Positions 1-7,974 of a stretch of 64,000 nucleotides of DNA are shown here, one piece after another. A program made the translations under genes and the position numbers. Source of the DNA: Planctomycetota bacterium (GTDB lineage Bacteria; Planctomycetota; Phycisphaerae; Sedimentisphaerales; Anaerobacaceae); contig JADFJC010000005.1 in assembly GCA_022566315.1 (NCBI GenBank), positions 1-64,000 of the forward strand. The letters run 5' to 3'. Numbering within the stretch: position 1 is the stretch's first letter; each line of letters opens with the position of its first letter. A model generated the notes under the pieces. The model made no database searches, had not been told where the DNA came from, and saw nothing but the letters and a program-made list of their open reading frames with translations.

Positions 1-129
1 GAACGAAATACAATCTACGAAATATTACGTACGAAATTATCAAAGAATTATGCAAAACAAACCCAATCTTGTCCGCCGTAGGCGGATTGCAAGCTCAGTA
101 TGTACAAGGAATTATGAAATTTTTCTCTC

Positions 130-385
130 GCTGGCGGGGCAAAAAAACAAACCCAATACAAACCCAATCAAACCCAATCTCCGAAAGGCCAAAATGAACG
201 TAAACTTATATGTTATAGAGGATTACAGAAAAAACGACACTTTCGCAGTCCGAAAAAACAAACCCAATTCAAACCCAATCTCCGCAACGCCCAAAATGAA
301 CGTAAACTTATATGTTATAGAGGATTATGAAAATGAAACCGCTTTCAGGCTCCAAAAAAACAAACCCAATTCAAACCCAATTGGA
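130..385. repeat. AAACCCAATTC-type direct repeat field
   Basis: Three runs of the motif CAAACCCAATTCAAACCCAAT (with small variants) lie near 145-180, 255-282 and 355-381. The first two are each followed by a near-identical segment of about 45 bases containing AAAATGAACGTAAACTTATA. An open frame (50-400) crosses the array and reads as repeated NKPNSNPI units, which is what a repeat gives in translation, so it is not called a gene. A small palindrome TCCGCCGTAGGCGGA sits at 72-86. The stretch 1-445 holds no other recognisable feature. Confidence 0.8.
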
Positions 386-445
386 AGCGTAGCTCGATAA
401 TGATAAACTTTGTGCGTCATCGGCTGACGCCGATGAGAAAAGTAA

Positions 446-519
<74 letters not shown>

Positions 520-715
520 AAAACTCGTTATGGCCACTACCGATACTAAGTGCGTAACAAACAGCTTTTTTAACTTACTACTTTGACTGTTCTTGAATTA
601 TAGACAAGATTTTGGGCTTATCAAGGATAAAGAAGCCTAAATAATAGGTATAGATACTGCCTCGCTTTGAGGAGAGATTTTTATAGCTGTTCGGAGGATT
701 AACAACCTCGGTAAA

Positions 716-739
716 TGCCTAAAACGTCGGTTTTTTAGG
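716..739 (-). terminator. Possible terminator after the CBS gene
   Basis: The inverted repeat GCCTAAAA / TTTTAGGC, with an 8-base loop, lies 18 bases beyond the stop codon of the CBS-domain gene on the minus strand. The stem is A/T rich and there is no U-run after it on the minus strand, so this is only a candidate. The rest of 520-756 shows nothing else recognisable apart from the upstream region of the tRNA. Confidence 0.35.
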
Positions 740-756
740 CGAAATGTATACCGAAT

Positions 757-1200
757 TTATTTGGGGGTTATTTGTCGCTCTGTATTATTGGGGGCACCGG
801 CGGCTGGAACGGCATCTTCATCCAATAGTCGAAGAATGCATTTAAGGATATCTGACCTGCTGATAACGCCTACTACTTTGCCATTTGACGTAACCGGGAC
901 TCTTCTGATATTGTTGTCTCTCAAACAGTAGCAAACATCCAGCAAAAGTTCCTCCTCTTCGAAGTGAACAGCAGGTTGTGTCATAAAATCGTTTACTGTC
1001 CGGTCTTTTTCATCTTCATAAGTGTGGAATAATCTTAGCACATCTTGTTCTGAAATAATCCCCAATAGAGTCATATCATCTTCGACCACAGGGATGCCGG
1101 TGATGTTGTTTTTCGCCATAAGTCTTATGGCATCAACTACAGGGATGTCCTTTTTTATGCAAATTACGTTCTTGGTCATAATATCTTTTGCTTCAAGCAT
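757..1200 (-). CDS. CBS-domain pair protein
   Basis: This 147-residue protein consists of two CBS domains. The first (about residues 7-60) starts MLEAKDIMTKNVICIKKDIP and contains the NNITGIPVVED strand. The second (about 70-128) contains NDFMTQPAVHF and NNIRRVPVTSNGKVVGVISR. CBS pairs bind adenine nucleotides and act as sensors, alone or attached to enzymes. Nothing else is attached here, so the partner is unknown. It lies downstream of fliS on the same strand with a 100-base gap and could be read with it. A link to motility or energy sensing is inference only. The last 15 residues (GAPNNTERQITPK) are outside the fold. Confidence 0.85.
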   Translation of the reverse strand: MLEAKDIMTKNVICIKKDIPVVDAIRLMAKNNITGIPVVEDDMTLLGIISEQDVLRLFHTYEDEKDRTVNDFMTQPAVHFEEEELLLDVCYCLRDNNIRRVPVTSNGKVVGVISRSDILKCILRLLDEDAVPAAGAPNNTERQITPK

Positions 1201-1304
1201 CGCACAGCCCTCTTTTCACCAATTTATTGTATTGATACAAAAACATTTTAAAGGAATTCTTCCACTGGGTAATATTTTAACTACAGCAATAAATTCATAA
1301 TTGA

Positions 1305-1664
1305 TTATCCGGCGATGGCCTTCCAACCCTGGTTTAATTCTTCCATTAGTTTGATTACGTCACGAATCATTTGAGGGTCACGTTTTACATTAGCCTGCGA
1401 CAGGCGATTACTCATAAAACAATAGAGCTTGCGAAGGTTGGCAGCTATTTCGCCGCCGGCGTCCGTATCCAGAATCGCATTGAGCTCATTGATTATGTCC
1501 TGAGCTTTGTTTATATAGTGGCCCTTTTTCTCGTGGTTGTTCGTTTCCAGCTCCATGACTGCCAATCTCATAAATTTGATTGCACCGTCGTATAGCATAA
1601 CAATGAGACGGCCTTTGCTTTGTGTTGTAACTGTATTGTCCTGGTATGTTGCGATTCCATTCAT
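1305..1664 (-). CDS. Flagellin export chaperone FliS
   Basis: FliS binds the C-terminal D0 helix of flagellin in the cytoplasm, prevents premature polymerisation and delivers it to the export gate. The 119-residue protein starts MNGIATYQDNTVTTQSKGRL and has the family signature LIVMLYDGAIKFM, then helices with GHYINKAQDIINELNAILD and the C-terminal MEELNQGWKAI. The open frame extends upstream to 1733, but the ATG at 1664 is preceded by a GGAG ribosome site about 8 bases away, and the longer N-terminus reads repeat-like sequence from 1678-1735. It sits just downstream of the flagellin gene, its usual place. Confidence 0.95.
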   Translation of the reverse strand: MNGIATYQDNTVTTQSKGRLIVMLYDGAIKFMRLAVMELETNNHEKKGHYINKAQDIINELNAILDTDAGGEIAANLRKLYCFMSNRLSQANVKRDPQMIRDVIKLMEELNQGWKAIAG

Positions 1665-1764
1665 AATTTCACTCCGTTGATTCTCGTATTGCGTATATCG
1701 TATTGCGTTTTTGTTTTGCGCGATACGCATCACGCACGACGAATTAGCTGGTATCTTAACTTAT

Positions 1765-1803
1765 GGGAAGATGGCTGAGGGTTTGCGCCCCAGTCATCTT
1801 CCC
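1765..1803 (-). terminator. Hairpin after the flagellin gene
   Basis: The palindrome GGGAAGATG..CATCTTCCC with an inner CTG..CAG and GGG..CCC forms a long GC-rich stem of about 13 to 16 bp. It begins 37 bases beyond the flagellin stop and lies before fliS. There is no U-run on the minus strand, so it may act as a 3' stabiliser or attenuator that keeps flagellin mRNA more abundant than the fliS read-through, rather than as a strong intrinsic terminator. Confidence 0.55.
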
Positions 1804-1839
1804 TTATAGTGTCATTCAACGCTCGAATGCTGCCGCTTT

Positions 1840-2658
1840 TTATCTGAGCAGTTGCAGTGCCATCTGAGGCATTGCGTTGGCCTGTGCCAGCATTGAGATA
1901 CCGGCTTGTGCCAGCACCTGGTTTCTTGTCATCGCTGCCATTTCGGTAGCCACATCGACGTCCGAAACACGCGATTCGGCTGCCATCAGGTTCTCAGTCT
2001 GAATGTTAAGCACCGATATAGTACCTTCCAGACGGTTCATCTTGTAACCGAACTGGGCACGAGCGTTATCTTTGGTGTTGATTGCGCTGTCCAGTAATGT
2101 CAATGTCGCCTTGGCGCTGGTTACGTTGCCAATGGTCAGACCCGTGATATTAAGACCGCTCGATGCACTGGTCATATTGCTGCCGGTAAGGGTAATATAG
2201 TCGTTTGCAGCTTTACCAACCTGGATTGCCACGGAAGCGGAGTTGTCGAGCATCTTGATGCCGTTAAACTTGGTTGCTACGGCGACACGGTCGATTTCTT
2301 CGCGCATTTCTTTGAACTCGTTCTCCATAATTGTTCTCTGTGCAGAAGAGTACGAGCCTGTGGCCGCCTGCTCGGCCAACTGCTGCATACGCACTAATTT
2401 ATCATCGATTGTTGCCATAGCACCTTCCATTGTCTGTAGCATACTGATGCCATCCAGAGCATTACGGGCAGCCTGCTGGAAAACAGCGATGTCGGCTCGC
2501 ATCAATTCGCGAACAGCCAGGCCGGCTGCGTCGTCCTTTGCACTGTTGATGCGCAGGCCTGACGACAGCCTTTCGATCGATGTGGCCAGGGCGTCGTAGC
2601 TGTTTCCCAGGTGCCGCGCAGCGTTTACTGCCATAAGGTTGTTCTTAATTGCTAACAT
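1840..2658 (-). CDS. fliC: Flagellin (filament protein)
   Basis: This is a short flagellin of 272 residues. The N-terminal D0/D1 helices (about 1-135) have the classic pattern ERLSSGLRINSAKDDAAGLA and VAVATKFNGIKMLD. The C-terminal helices (about 195-272) contain DVATEMAAMTRNQVLAQAGI and end MALQLLR. Only about 55 residues (140-195) separate the two halves. That stretch is rich in Ser and Thr, including LTGSNMTSASS and LTIGNVTSAKATLT, and is the likely glycan acceptor if the neighbouring sugar genes act on it (inference). A strong AAGGAG ribosome site precedes the ATG, and a sigma-54 type promoter lies about 80 bases upstream. Confidence 0.97.
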   Translation of the reverse strand: MLAIKNNLMAVNAARHLGNSYDALATSIERLSSGLRINSAKDDAAGLAVRELMRADIAVFQQAARNALDGISMLQTMEGAMATIDDKLVRMQQLAEQAATGSYSSAQRTIMENEFKEMREEIDRVAVATKFNGIKMLDNSASVAIQVGKAANDYITLTGSNMTSASSGLNITGLTIGNVTSAKATLTLLDSAINTKDNARAQFGYKMNRLEGTISVLNIQTENLMAAESRVSDVDVATEMAAMTRNQVLAQAGISMLAQANAMPQMALQLLR

Positions 2659-2739
2659 ATTCTTGACTCCTTAATTTAATAAAGTACCGAACAAATTTTT
2701 CTTGGCCCTGTCAAAAGCCTCCAAATACTAATTAGCACG

Positions 2740-2755
2740 TGCAACAAGCACGCCG
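2740..2755 (-). promoter_or_regulatory. Sigma-54 (-24/-12) promoter of the flagellin gene
   Basis: On the minus strand the sequence reads CGGCGTGCTTGTTGCA. It fits the RpoN pattern YTGGCRYG-N4-TTGCW with the invariant GG and GC exactly 10 bases apart; the T before GG is C here. The site is 81 bases upstream of the flagellin ATG, so a leader of about 65-70 bases with a good AAGGAG site is predicted. The rest of 2659-3036 holds no convincing gene. Confidence 0.75.
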
Positions 2756-3036
2756 GAAGAATTTGCTTCCAAAGGCCATTATCGACCAAAATAGAACAGA
2801 CTTGAGGGATTTTTTTGACGTAAGTACTCGCAAAATCGTTGGACCGGTAATTCGGATGAAATCGGGACTGATATAGCAGGCAGGCTGTTAAGAACGGCAA
2901 AAAAAGCGGAAAATTTTGTTAAATTATCGGACAATATGGTATAGTTCACTAATGTATGCAGAAACCAGAAGGAACAAGCTCAAAGAATCTTTTCTAAGGT
3001 CTATCGAGACCGTATATCGCAAATGGGAGACTCCCG

Positions 3037-5040
3037 TTGTTACCGAACAACGACAGAGAGAATGAAAACAATGCTCGGGCGTTCAGGAAAACCGACGGGG
3101 ACAGCATGGAAACTCTCTCCGGCATTTCTTTATCCGGATTGACCGTTGAGCAAGCTCTGGACCTCGCATTTTCCTACTACGATGCCGGACGTTTGTTGGA
3201 GGTTGAACAACTCTGCCGGCTGGTTCTTCAGAAGGTTCCCCGCCAAGTCGATGCGATGCAGTTGTTCGCCGCTCTTCTTAGTCAAAGAGGCCAATACACC
3301 GAAGCGGTACAGCTTCTGCGGGAGGCCATCAGGCAAGCACCCGGGTATGCCCACATCCATAACAACCTGGGAATAGCTCTGCATCAACTCCAAAAATCTC
3401 ACGAGGCTGTTTCGGAGTTCAACAAGGCGCTTCAACTTCGGCCGGATTTTGCAAAAGCGCACAATAACCTTGGTGTTGCGCTGATGACGCTGGGCCGTCT
3501 GGATAAGGCAGTAACCGCCTGCAGGCAGGCAATCCACCTGCAGGGTGATTTCAAGGAGGCATACAACAATCTCGGGCTGGCGCTGAAGAAAAAGGGAGAT
3601 TTGGGAAACGCGATGACATCATACGCGAAAGCGGTAAACCTTGACCCCGAATATGCCGAGGCCCTGAGCAATCTCGGTATGGTGCTGATTGCTCAAGGTA
3701 GATTTGAAGAGGCGGTTGGGAATCTGCAAAAGGCGGTAAGCCTGGTCCCGGATTCAGCCGAATTCCGCGATAATCTGGGTATTCTTTTTAACCGGCAGGG
3801 GCGCTTTGAAGAGGCTGTTAGTGTAAGCGAAAAGGCTATAACTATGCGTCCGTCCTGCGTGGAAGCCCACAACAATCTTGGTACAGCGTTGATGGAACTG
3901 GGTCGATTCTCTGAAGCAAACACCGCCTTTGAAAAGGCGATTGCTATTGACCCTGAATGTGCAGAGGCCCATCACAACCGCTCACTTGTCCTGTTGCTGA
4001 GGGCTCAATTCGAGCAGGGATGGGATGAATACGAATGGCGCTGGAGACATGCCGGCTTTTCCACACCTCTGCGTGGCTTCTGGCAGCAGTGGTGGAATGG
4101 TTCTGTGGAAGGTGTGGCAAAGCTGCTCGTATGGGGCGAGCAGGGCATCGGCGACGAAGTGCAGTTTTCAGGGCTTATCCGGCATATACTGTCACAGGGT
4201 ATTGAGGTGGTTGTCGAATGTGATAAGCGTTTAGTGCCGCTTCTTCAGAGGAGCTTTCCCGGGGTCATTGTTGTTAAACGGAGCGACCCTCCTGCGCCTT
4301 TGCTCAAAGAGGCGTCAATTACCCATCAGATTCCGATGGCCTCTATCCCCCGCGTGCTGGGATTGTCTCCGAATTCCATGGGCTTTCAGAATCCGTTTAT
4401 GGTCCCCGACGAGAAGCAGCGCGAGCGGTTTCGCAGCGAATACAAAGCCGATATAGAAATAGCGGATAGCGGACAGCGGATAGCGGATAGTAAAAGCCTA
4501 AACGCTAAACGCTATACGCTAAACGCTGGAAATCCTGTGCTGGTTGGGATAAGCTTCAGAAGCGGGAACAGCCAGGAAGGACAGAAAAGGTCTATTGGAT
4601 TAGAGCATTGGGGCCCTATATTGAAGGTCAAGGGAGCACGATTTGTGAATCTGCAATACGGCGAATGCTCGAGGCAGTTGCAGGCGGCCTATGAGCGTTT
4701 CGGTGTGGAGATTTTGAAAGATGAGAGGATTGACCCTCTCAGGGACTTAGAAAGTTTTGCCGCCCAGGTGGCAGCGATGGATGTGGTAATCTCTGTGGAC
4801 AATTCAACAGTTCACTTCGCCGGAGCTTTGGGCGTTGAGGTGTGGACTATGTTGCCTACTGTGCCGGACTGGAGGTGGGGCCTTGAAGGCGACAGGACTC
4901 AGTGGTATCCCACTATGCGCTTGTTTCGGCAGGCCGAGAGGGGAGAGTGGAAACCGGTTATTTCAAGGGTCGCCAGAGAGCTTACTTCGTCGATAAATCC
5001 GGATGAAAGTCGGCAATTCGGCATCGCCATAAAGACCTGA
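3037..5040 (+). CDS. TPR-repeat glycosyltransferase
   Basis: This 667-residue protein has two parts. Residues about 45-330 are tetratricopeptide repeats, with units such as AHIHNNLGIALHQLQKSHEA and EAYNNLGLALKKKGDLGNAM. Residues about 365-650 form a GT-B-like domain, with LLVWGEQGIGDEVQFSGLIR, then GISFRSGNSQEGQKRSIGLE, MDVVISVDNSTVHFAGALGV and PDWRWGLEGDRTQWY. This architecture is common in TPR-guided protein glycosyltransferases, and the location beside flagellin suggests flagellin as acceptor (inference). The TTG at 3037 has GGGAG 7 bases upstream; an ATG at 3106 is an alternative start. Residues about 472-497 are encoded by a repeat insert (4451-4527). The gene converges on fliK. Confidence 0.85.
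   Translation: MLPNNDRENENNARAFRKTDGDSMETLSGISLSGLTVEQALDLAFSYYDAGRLLEVEQLCRLVLQKVPRQVDAMQLFAALLSQRGQYTEAVQLLREAIRQAPGYAHIHNNLGIALHQLQKSHEAVSEFNKALQLRPDFAKAHNNLGVALMTLGRLDKAVTACRQAIHLQGDFKEAYNNLGLALKKKGDLGNAMTSYAKAVNLDPEYAEALSNLGMVLIAQGRFEEAVGNLQKAVSLVPDSAEFRDNLGILFNRQGRFEEAVSVSEKAITMRPSCVEAHNNLGTALMELGRFSEANTAFEKAIAIDPECAEAHHNRSLVLLLRAQFEQGWDEYEWRWRHAGFSTPLRGFWQQWWNGSVEGVAKLLVWGEQGIGDEVQFSGLIRHILSQGIEVVVECDKRLVPLLQRSFPGVIVVKRSDPPAPLLKEASITHQIPMASIPRVLGLSPNSMGFQNPFMVPDEKQRERFRSEYKADIEIADSGQRIADSKSLNAKRYTLNAGNPVLVGISFRSGNSQEGQKRSIGLEHWGPILKVKGARFVNLQYGECSRQLQAAYERFGVEILKDERIDPLRDLESFAAQVAAMDVVISVDNSTVHFAGALGVEVWTMLPTVPDWRWGLEGDRTQWYPTMRLFRQAERGEWKPVISRVARELTSSINPDESRQFGIAIKT
4451..4527 (+). 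repeat. In-frame repeat insert inside the TPR glycosyltransferase gene
   Basis: Two tandem repeat families lie back to back inside the coding sequence: GCGGATAGCGGACAGCGGATAG copies, then AACGCTAAACGCTATACGCT copies. They encode IADSGQRIADSK and LNAKRYTLNAG, a linker-like stretch between two parts of the GT-B domain. The frame stays open through it. Confidence 0.8.
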
Positions 5041-5084
5041 GTCGGACATGTCGCAAGTGGGAGAGCAGAAAGGTCGAAGTGTAA

Positions 5085-5150
5085 ACTCGATACTCCCCCT
5101 AAGGGGTCTCCGCAGAGCTCCGAGATTCTCGACGAGCATCCAGCATCAAG
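5085..5150. repeat. Repeat and hairpin between convergent genes
   Basis: The gap between the TPR gene and fliK, which converge, contains CTCCCCCTAAGGGGTCTC (a short palindrome) followed by CGAGATTCTCGACGAGCATCC. The second segment belongs to the GATGCTCGA / TCTCGACGAG repeat family also seen at 6963-7046 and 61806-61840. It could serve as a bidirectional terminator, although no U-run is present. Confidence 0.5.
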
Positions 5151-5161
5151 CAACTGTATAT

Positions 5162-6880
5162 TTATGCCAGCATATTTATGCCATCAGTAACGAGCGCCTC
5201 CTGTAATTCGGAAATGTTCTCGTAGCTATTATTGTTTATTAACCATTCGTTAATCCCCCTGGCATCGGGATTATTTCCATCCATATATGAATTTGTTGAG
5301 TCTTGTTGCTGGCCCCAGCCGTTGTGCAGCGATTGGTCTCTAAGAGCTTCATGTTCCGGCTGTTCGGCCTCGGAGAGCACAACTTCAAGCCGCTTTATCT
5401 GAATACCTGAATCCTGAAGACTTCGGATTATCTGCGGCAGTGCCTGCTGTATCTCTATTCTGGTTTGTGTCTTGCTGACTTCCAACAAGCCTATTATTTG
5501 GTTGTCCTGCTCCTGGAATTTTATGAGAACCTTTCCCAGTTCCGGTGGATTGAGGCGAACTGTAATCTGCTGGTCTTGCCCTTTTTGAGATAAAGAGCTG
5601 TGAATAGATTCAAGAATCTGTTTGCCAATATCTGCAGAGACACTGCCGGGCGAAGTCTGTCCCGGCAGATTGAAGCTCTTTGCGCCCTCTGCAGAGTTGG
5701 GGGATTGTTCTGTAACGGGAGTTTGTGGGTTGTTGTGAGAGAGTATTTGTTCGAGGTCTGAATTAGAACTGTCATTGGAGGTCGAACTGCTGCGGTTTTT
5801 TGTTTGGCCGGTGGATACCTGGACGGCTGTTATGTTCAACTCCTGGGCAGTAGGATTATCTGGGAGTTTGTTCCCGGCACGTAGGGACTCTTTGCCGCTG
5901 CCTCCTGATGATTCTGAGAGTATTTCGGGGGCGGCTGCTTTACTTTCAGATGGTTTATTGGCGAGGCGTGTAGATTTTTCCGGAGTAATGCCGACAGGCT
6001 GAGACTGGGGTTCGGTGAATTTGGTCTGAGCCGGTGGGAAGTTGGTATTCAAGGCCGGCGTTTTTTCATTGCCGGGGATGGCTGACTTATCTGTTGTAGC
6101 TGCTCCTTTGTTGGTAGTAGTTGTTTTGCTGTCGTTATCAACAAGGGCATCGGACATCAGTTCTTTGGTGTTTTCCCCATTGGTTGGGCCTTTTGTGGGT
6201 ACGACAGTGCTATTTGATATCGATATCTTATCAGTATTTTTGTCTTGTCCAGGCTGGGTATCGGCAGTACCCTCGGATGTGTTAGATAAAACGGTTTTGA
6301 GTCCATGTTGGCCCTTGGATGTCTCCGGTAAAACGGTTTTGAGTCCAAGCTGACCCTTATCAGTGGTTACGAGCAGTTTGATTTGGGCTGATTTGGCTGC
6401 TTGTCCCGTAACAGGAGGGGATTTGCCATCTTTCAGATCGGTGATCAATTGGGCAAATTGGCGCCCGGTTTTCGGCTCCATTTTTGTAGCGGCCTCTTTG
6501 ACGAGCGCCCCAGGTGTAATTGGGGCTTCTGGAGCCGAAGGGGATTGGGTAGGATTCGTCTTGGAAGGTATCGCAGAAGCCGGGTCTTGTTTTTCTGATT
6601 TTGTTCTATCCTGTGCTTTCTGGGTCGTTTTACTCATTACTGTTTCGCGAAGCCTATGGCGAAAATCTTGCGCAGGCTTGTTTACAGGCTCATTTCGGGC
6701 GATAAAAGGCGTATTATCGGTCGTTGTTGGTTCGAGAGTGTTAGGAGGCGGTGGGGTATCATCTGCCGCCGGGGATAACCGCGTGGCATTTGTGAATGTA
6801 TTAGGTTTGGGTGCAGGAGGGGCCGCGACGGCTGGTCCCGCGAACATCATATTATCGATTGTCAACAAGTTCGTATTCAT
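5162..6880 (-). CDS. fliK: Flagellar hook-length control protein FliK
   Basis: FliK is the secreted ruler that measures hook length and switches export specificity through FlhB. The 572-residue protein has a long low-complexity region rich in Pro, Thr, Lys, Ser and Asn (about 1-400). The conserved C-terminal Flg_hook domain (about 415-510) has QQITVRLNPPELGKVLIKF and TRIEIQQALPQIIRSLQDSG. It reads away from the flgB operon, with its own sigma-54 site at 7107-7123 and a repeat-rich leader of about 220 bases. Residues about 175-200 contain two tandem copies of a GLKTVLP/S unit (TSKGQHGLKTVLSNTS), a small internal duplication. Confidence 0.93.
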   Translation of the reverse strand: MNTNLLTIDNMMFAGPAVAAPPAPKPNTFTNATRLSPAADDTPPPPNTLEPTTTDNTPFIARNEPVNKPAQDFRHRLRETVMSKTTQKAQDRTKSEKQDPASAIPSKTNPTQSPSAPEAPITPGALVKEAATKMEPKTGRQFAQLITDLKDGKSPPVTGQAAKSAQIKLLVTTDKGQLGLKTVLPETSKGQHGLKTVLSNTSEGTADTQPGQDKNTDKISISNSTVVPTKGPTNGENTKELMSDALVDNDSKTTTTNKGAATTDKSAIPGNEKTPALNTNFPPAQTKFTEPQSQPVGITPEKSTRLANKPSESKAAAPEILSESSGGSGKESLRAGNKLPDNPTAQELNITAVQVSTGQTKNRSSSTSNDSSNSDLEQILSHNNPQTPVTEQSPNSAEGAKSFNLPGQTSPGSVSADIGKQILESIHSSLSQKGQDQQITVRLNPPELGKVLIKFQEQDNQIIGLLEVSKTQTRIEIQQALPQIIRSLQDSGIQIKRLEVVLSEAEQPEHEALRDQSLHNGWGQQQDSTNSYMDGNNPDARGINEWLINNNSYENISELQEALVTDGINMLA

Positions 6881-6884
6881 ACAA

Positions 6885-7095
6885 CTAAAGTGCCTAAAGT
6901 GAGCTAAAGTGAGCTAAAGTTACAAAAAAGAATCCCGATATACATCGGGATCGAATAAGGAATGATGCTCGATGCTCGATGCTGGATGCTCGATACTCGT
7001 AAAAAGTTAGAATCGAGTATCGAGTATCGAGAATCGAGTTTCGATATTCCTTGCTGAATATTCATTATTCATCCCTTTTAACTTTAGGCACTCTA
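6885..7095. repeat. Nested inverted repeats in the fliK leader
   Basis: Position 6885-6921 holds CTAAAGTGCCTAAAGTGAGC-type units. Their complement, ACTTTAGGCACTCTAAA, lies at 7080-7096, so the outer arms pair. Inside are a perfect 8-bp palindrome ATCCCGAT..ATCGGGAT (6932-6951), the direct repeat GATGCTCGATGCTCGATGC (6963-6999) and GAATCGAGTATCGAGTATCG (7011-7040), which also pair with each other. All of it lies between the minus-strand sigma-54 site and the fliK ATG. The remaining part of 7096-7534 contains only the two promoters. A 95-codon open frame at 7065-7352 looks spurious. Confidence 0.8.
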
Positions 7096-7106
7096 AATTT
7101 TATAGC

Positions 7107-7123
7107 AGCAACTGTTGTGCCAG
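7107..7123 (-). promoter_or_regulatory. Sigma-54 promoter of fliK
   Basis: On the minus strand this reads CTGGCACAACAGTTGCT. It matches YTGGCAC-N5-TTGCW, with GG and GC 10 bases apart. It points toward fliK, whose ATG is 227 bases away across the repeat field. Confidence 0.8.
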
Positions 7124-7444
7124 TATTTGTGGGGCGACTCCTGTCAAATGATAACACTTTGCTGATACTGAACTTATGAATACTAAAAGGACGGCGATTG
7201 TTCGATAATGCCTTGCTGTTAGCGGTATTCACGGAGAAATATTCTGGATATAGGAAGGAATTTCCGGTTTGGTTTAAGGGTTCGTTGAATGGCCTTGCCG
7301 GAAGTATGGGCATGTAAAAAAAGTACGCCATTGTATAAAATCCTGACATCACTGCTGCCGCCCAAATCAGCGATTATTAGGGCTTAGGGCGGTTTTTCAC
7401 ACAGCATAAGGGTTAATATGCTGAAAATGACCGGCTTTAAACGT

Positions 7445-7461
7445 TTGGCACGATTCTTGCT
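7445..7461 (+). promoter_or_regulatory. Sigma-54 promoter of the flgB-fliF-motB operon
   Basis: The sequence TTGGCACGATTCTTGCT is a perfect match to the RpoN consensus YTGGCACG-N4-TTGCW. GG is at 7447-7448 and GC at 7459-7460. Transcription should start near 7472. This lies inside the longest open frame that includes flgB (from 7418), so the true flgB start must be the ATG at 7535. Confidence 0.9.
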
Positions 7462-7534
7462 GATATATTTTGTCAGGCAGGGCTTGTGTATAAATCTTGC
7501 TTTGCAGGAAGCCATAGATATTGGGAAATTTCAG

Positions 7535-7900
7535 ATGTCCAAGACAAATAGCATAATAGCTCTTATCGAGGCAGGTATAAGAGCCGAAAGCCTTCGCCAG
7601 AAAGCGATCGCCAATAATATTGCCAATCTTGAAACTCCGGGATACCGCAGGATTGATGTCAAGTTTGAAGAGTTACTTGCCAAATCCCTGGATTCATCCG
7701 GGTCAGTTGACCTTAGTAAACTTGAGCCGCAGATTTATAGGCCCAAACAGACACCGGTAAAGTCAAACGGCAACGACGTTAGCTTGGAAAACGAAGTGGG
7801 TGCTATGATTAAAAATAGTCTTCGCTTCACGACATATATTCGGCTGCTCAACAAGAAGTACAGGGGGATTGAATTGGCAATAAATGTAGGCGCAAGGTAG
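7535..7900 (+). CDS. flgB: Flagellar basal-body rod protein FlgB
   Basis: FlgB is the proximal rod subunit next to the MS ring and is exported by the type III gate. The 121-residue protein has the rod-family N-terminal helix with AIANNIANLETPGYRRIDV and ends with the helix RLLNKKYRGIELAI, which polymerises with the N-terminal helix. The length is normal for FlgB. The start at 7535 is chosen because the sigma-54 promoter at 7445-7461 lies inside the longer open frame, and because the protein then begins MSKTNSIIALIEAGI as expected. It is the first gene of the operon. Confidence 0.95.
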   Translation: MSKTNSIIALIEAGIRAESLRQKAIANNIANLETPGYRRIDVKFEELLAKSLDSSGSVDLSKLEPQIYRPKQTPVKSNGNDVSLENEVGAMIKNSLRFTTYIRLLNKKYRGIELAINVGAR

Positions 7901-7974
7901 TAATCCATTGTTGGTTACTGTGTTTTGTAATGAGTCGGGACAAGGCCCGGCAGCGAAAGAGAAAGGAACAGCAA

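Noticed and set aside
2676-2900. 74-codon open frame on the minus strand upstream of flagellin
   Set aside because: It overlaps the sigma-54 promoter of the flagellin gene, has no ribosome site and no recognisable fold.
2915-2960. Weak sigma-70-like boxes (TTGTTA and TATAGT) before the TPR glycosyltransferase gene
   Set aside because: The spacing is about 18 but both boxes are poor; it was not called as a promoter.
7065-7352. 95-codon open frame on the minus strand between fliK and flgB
   Set aside because: It covers the fliK sigma-54 site and part of the repeat leader; the composition is not protein-like and no start signal is visible.
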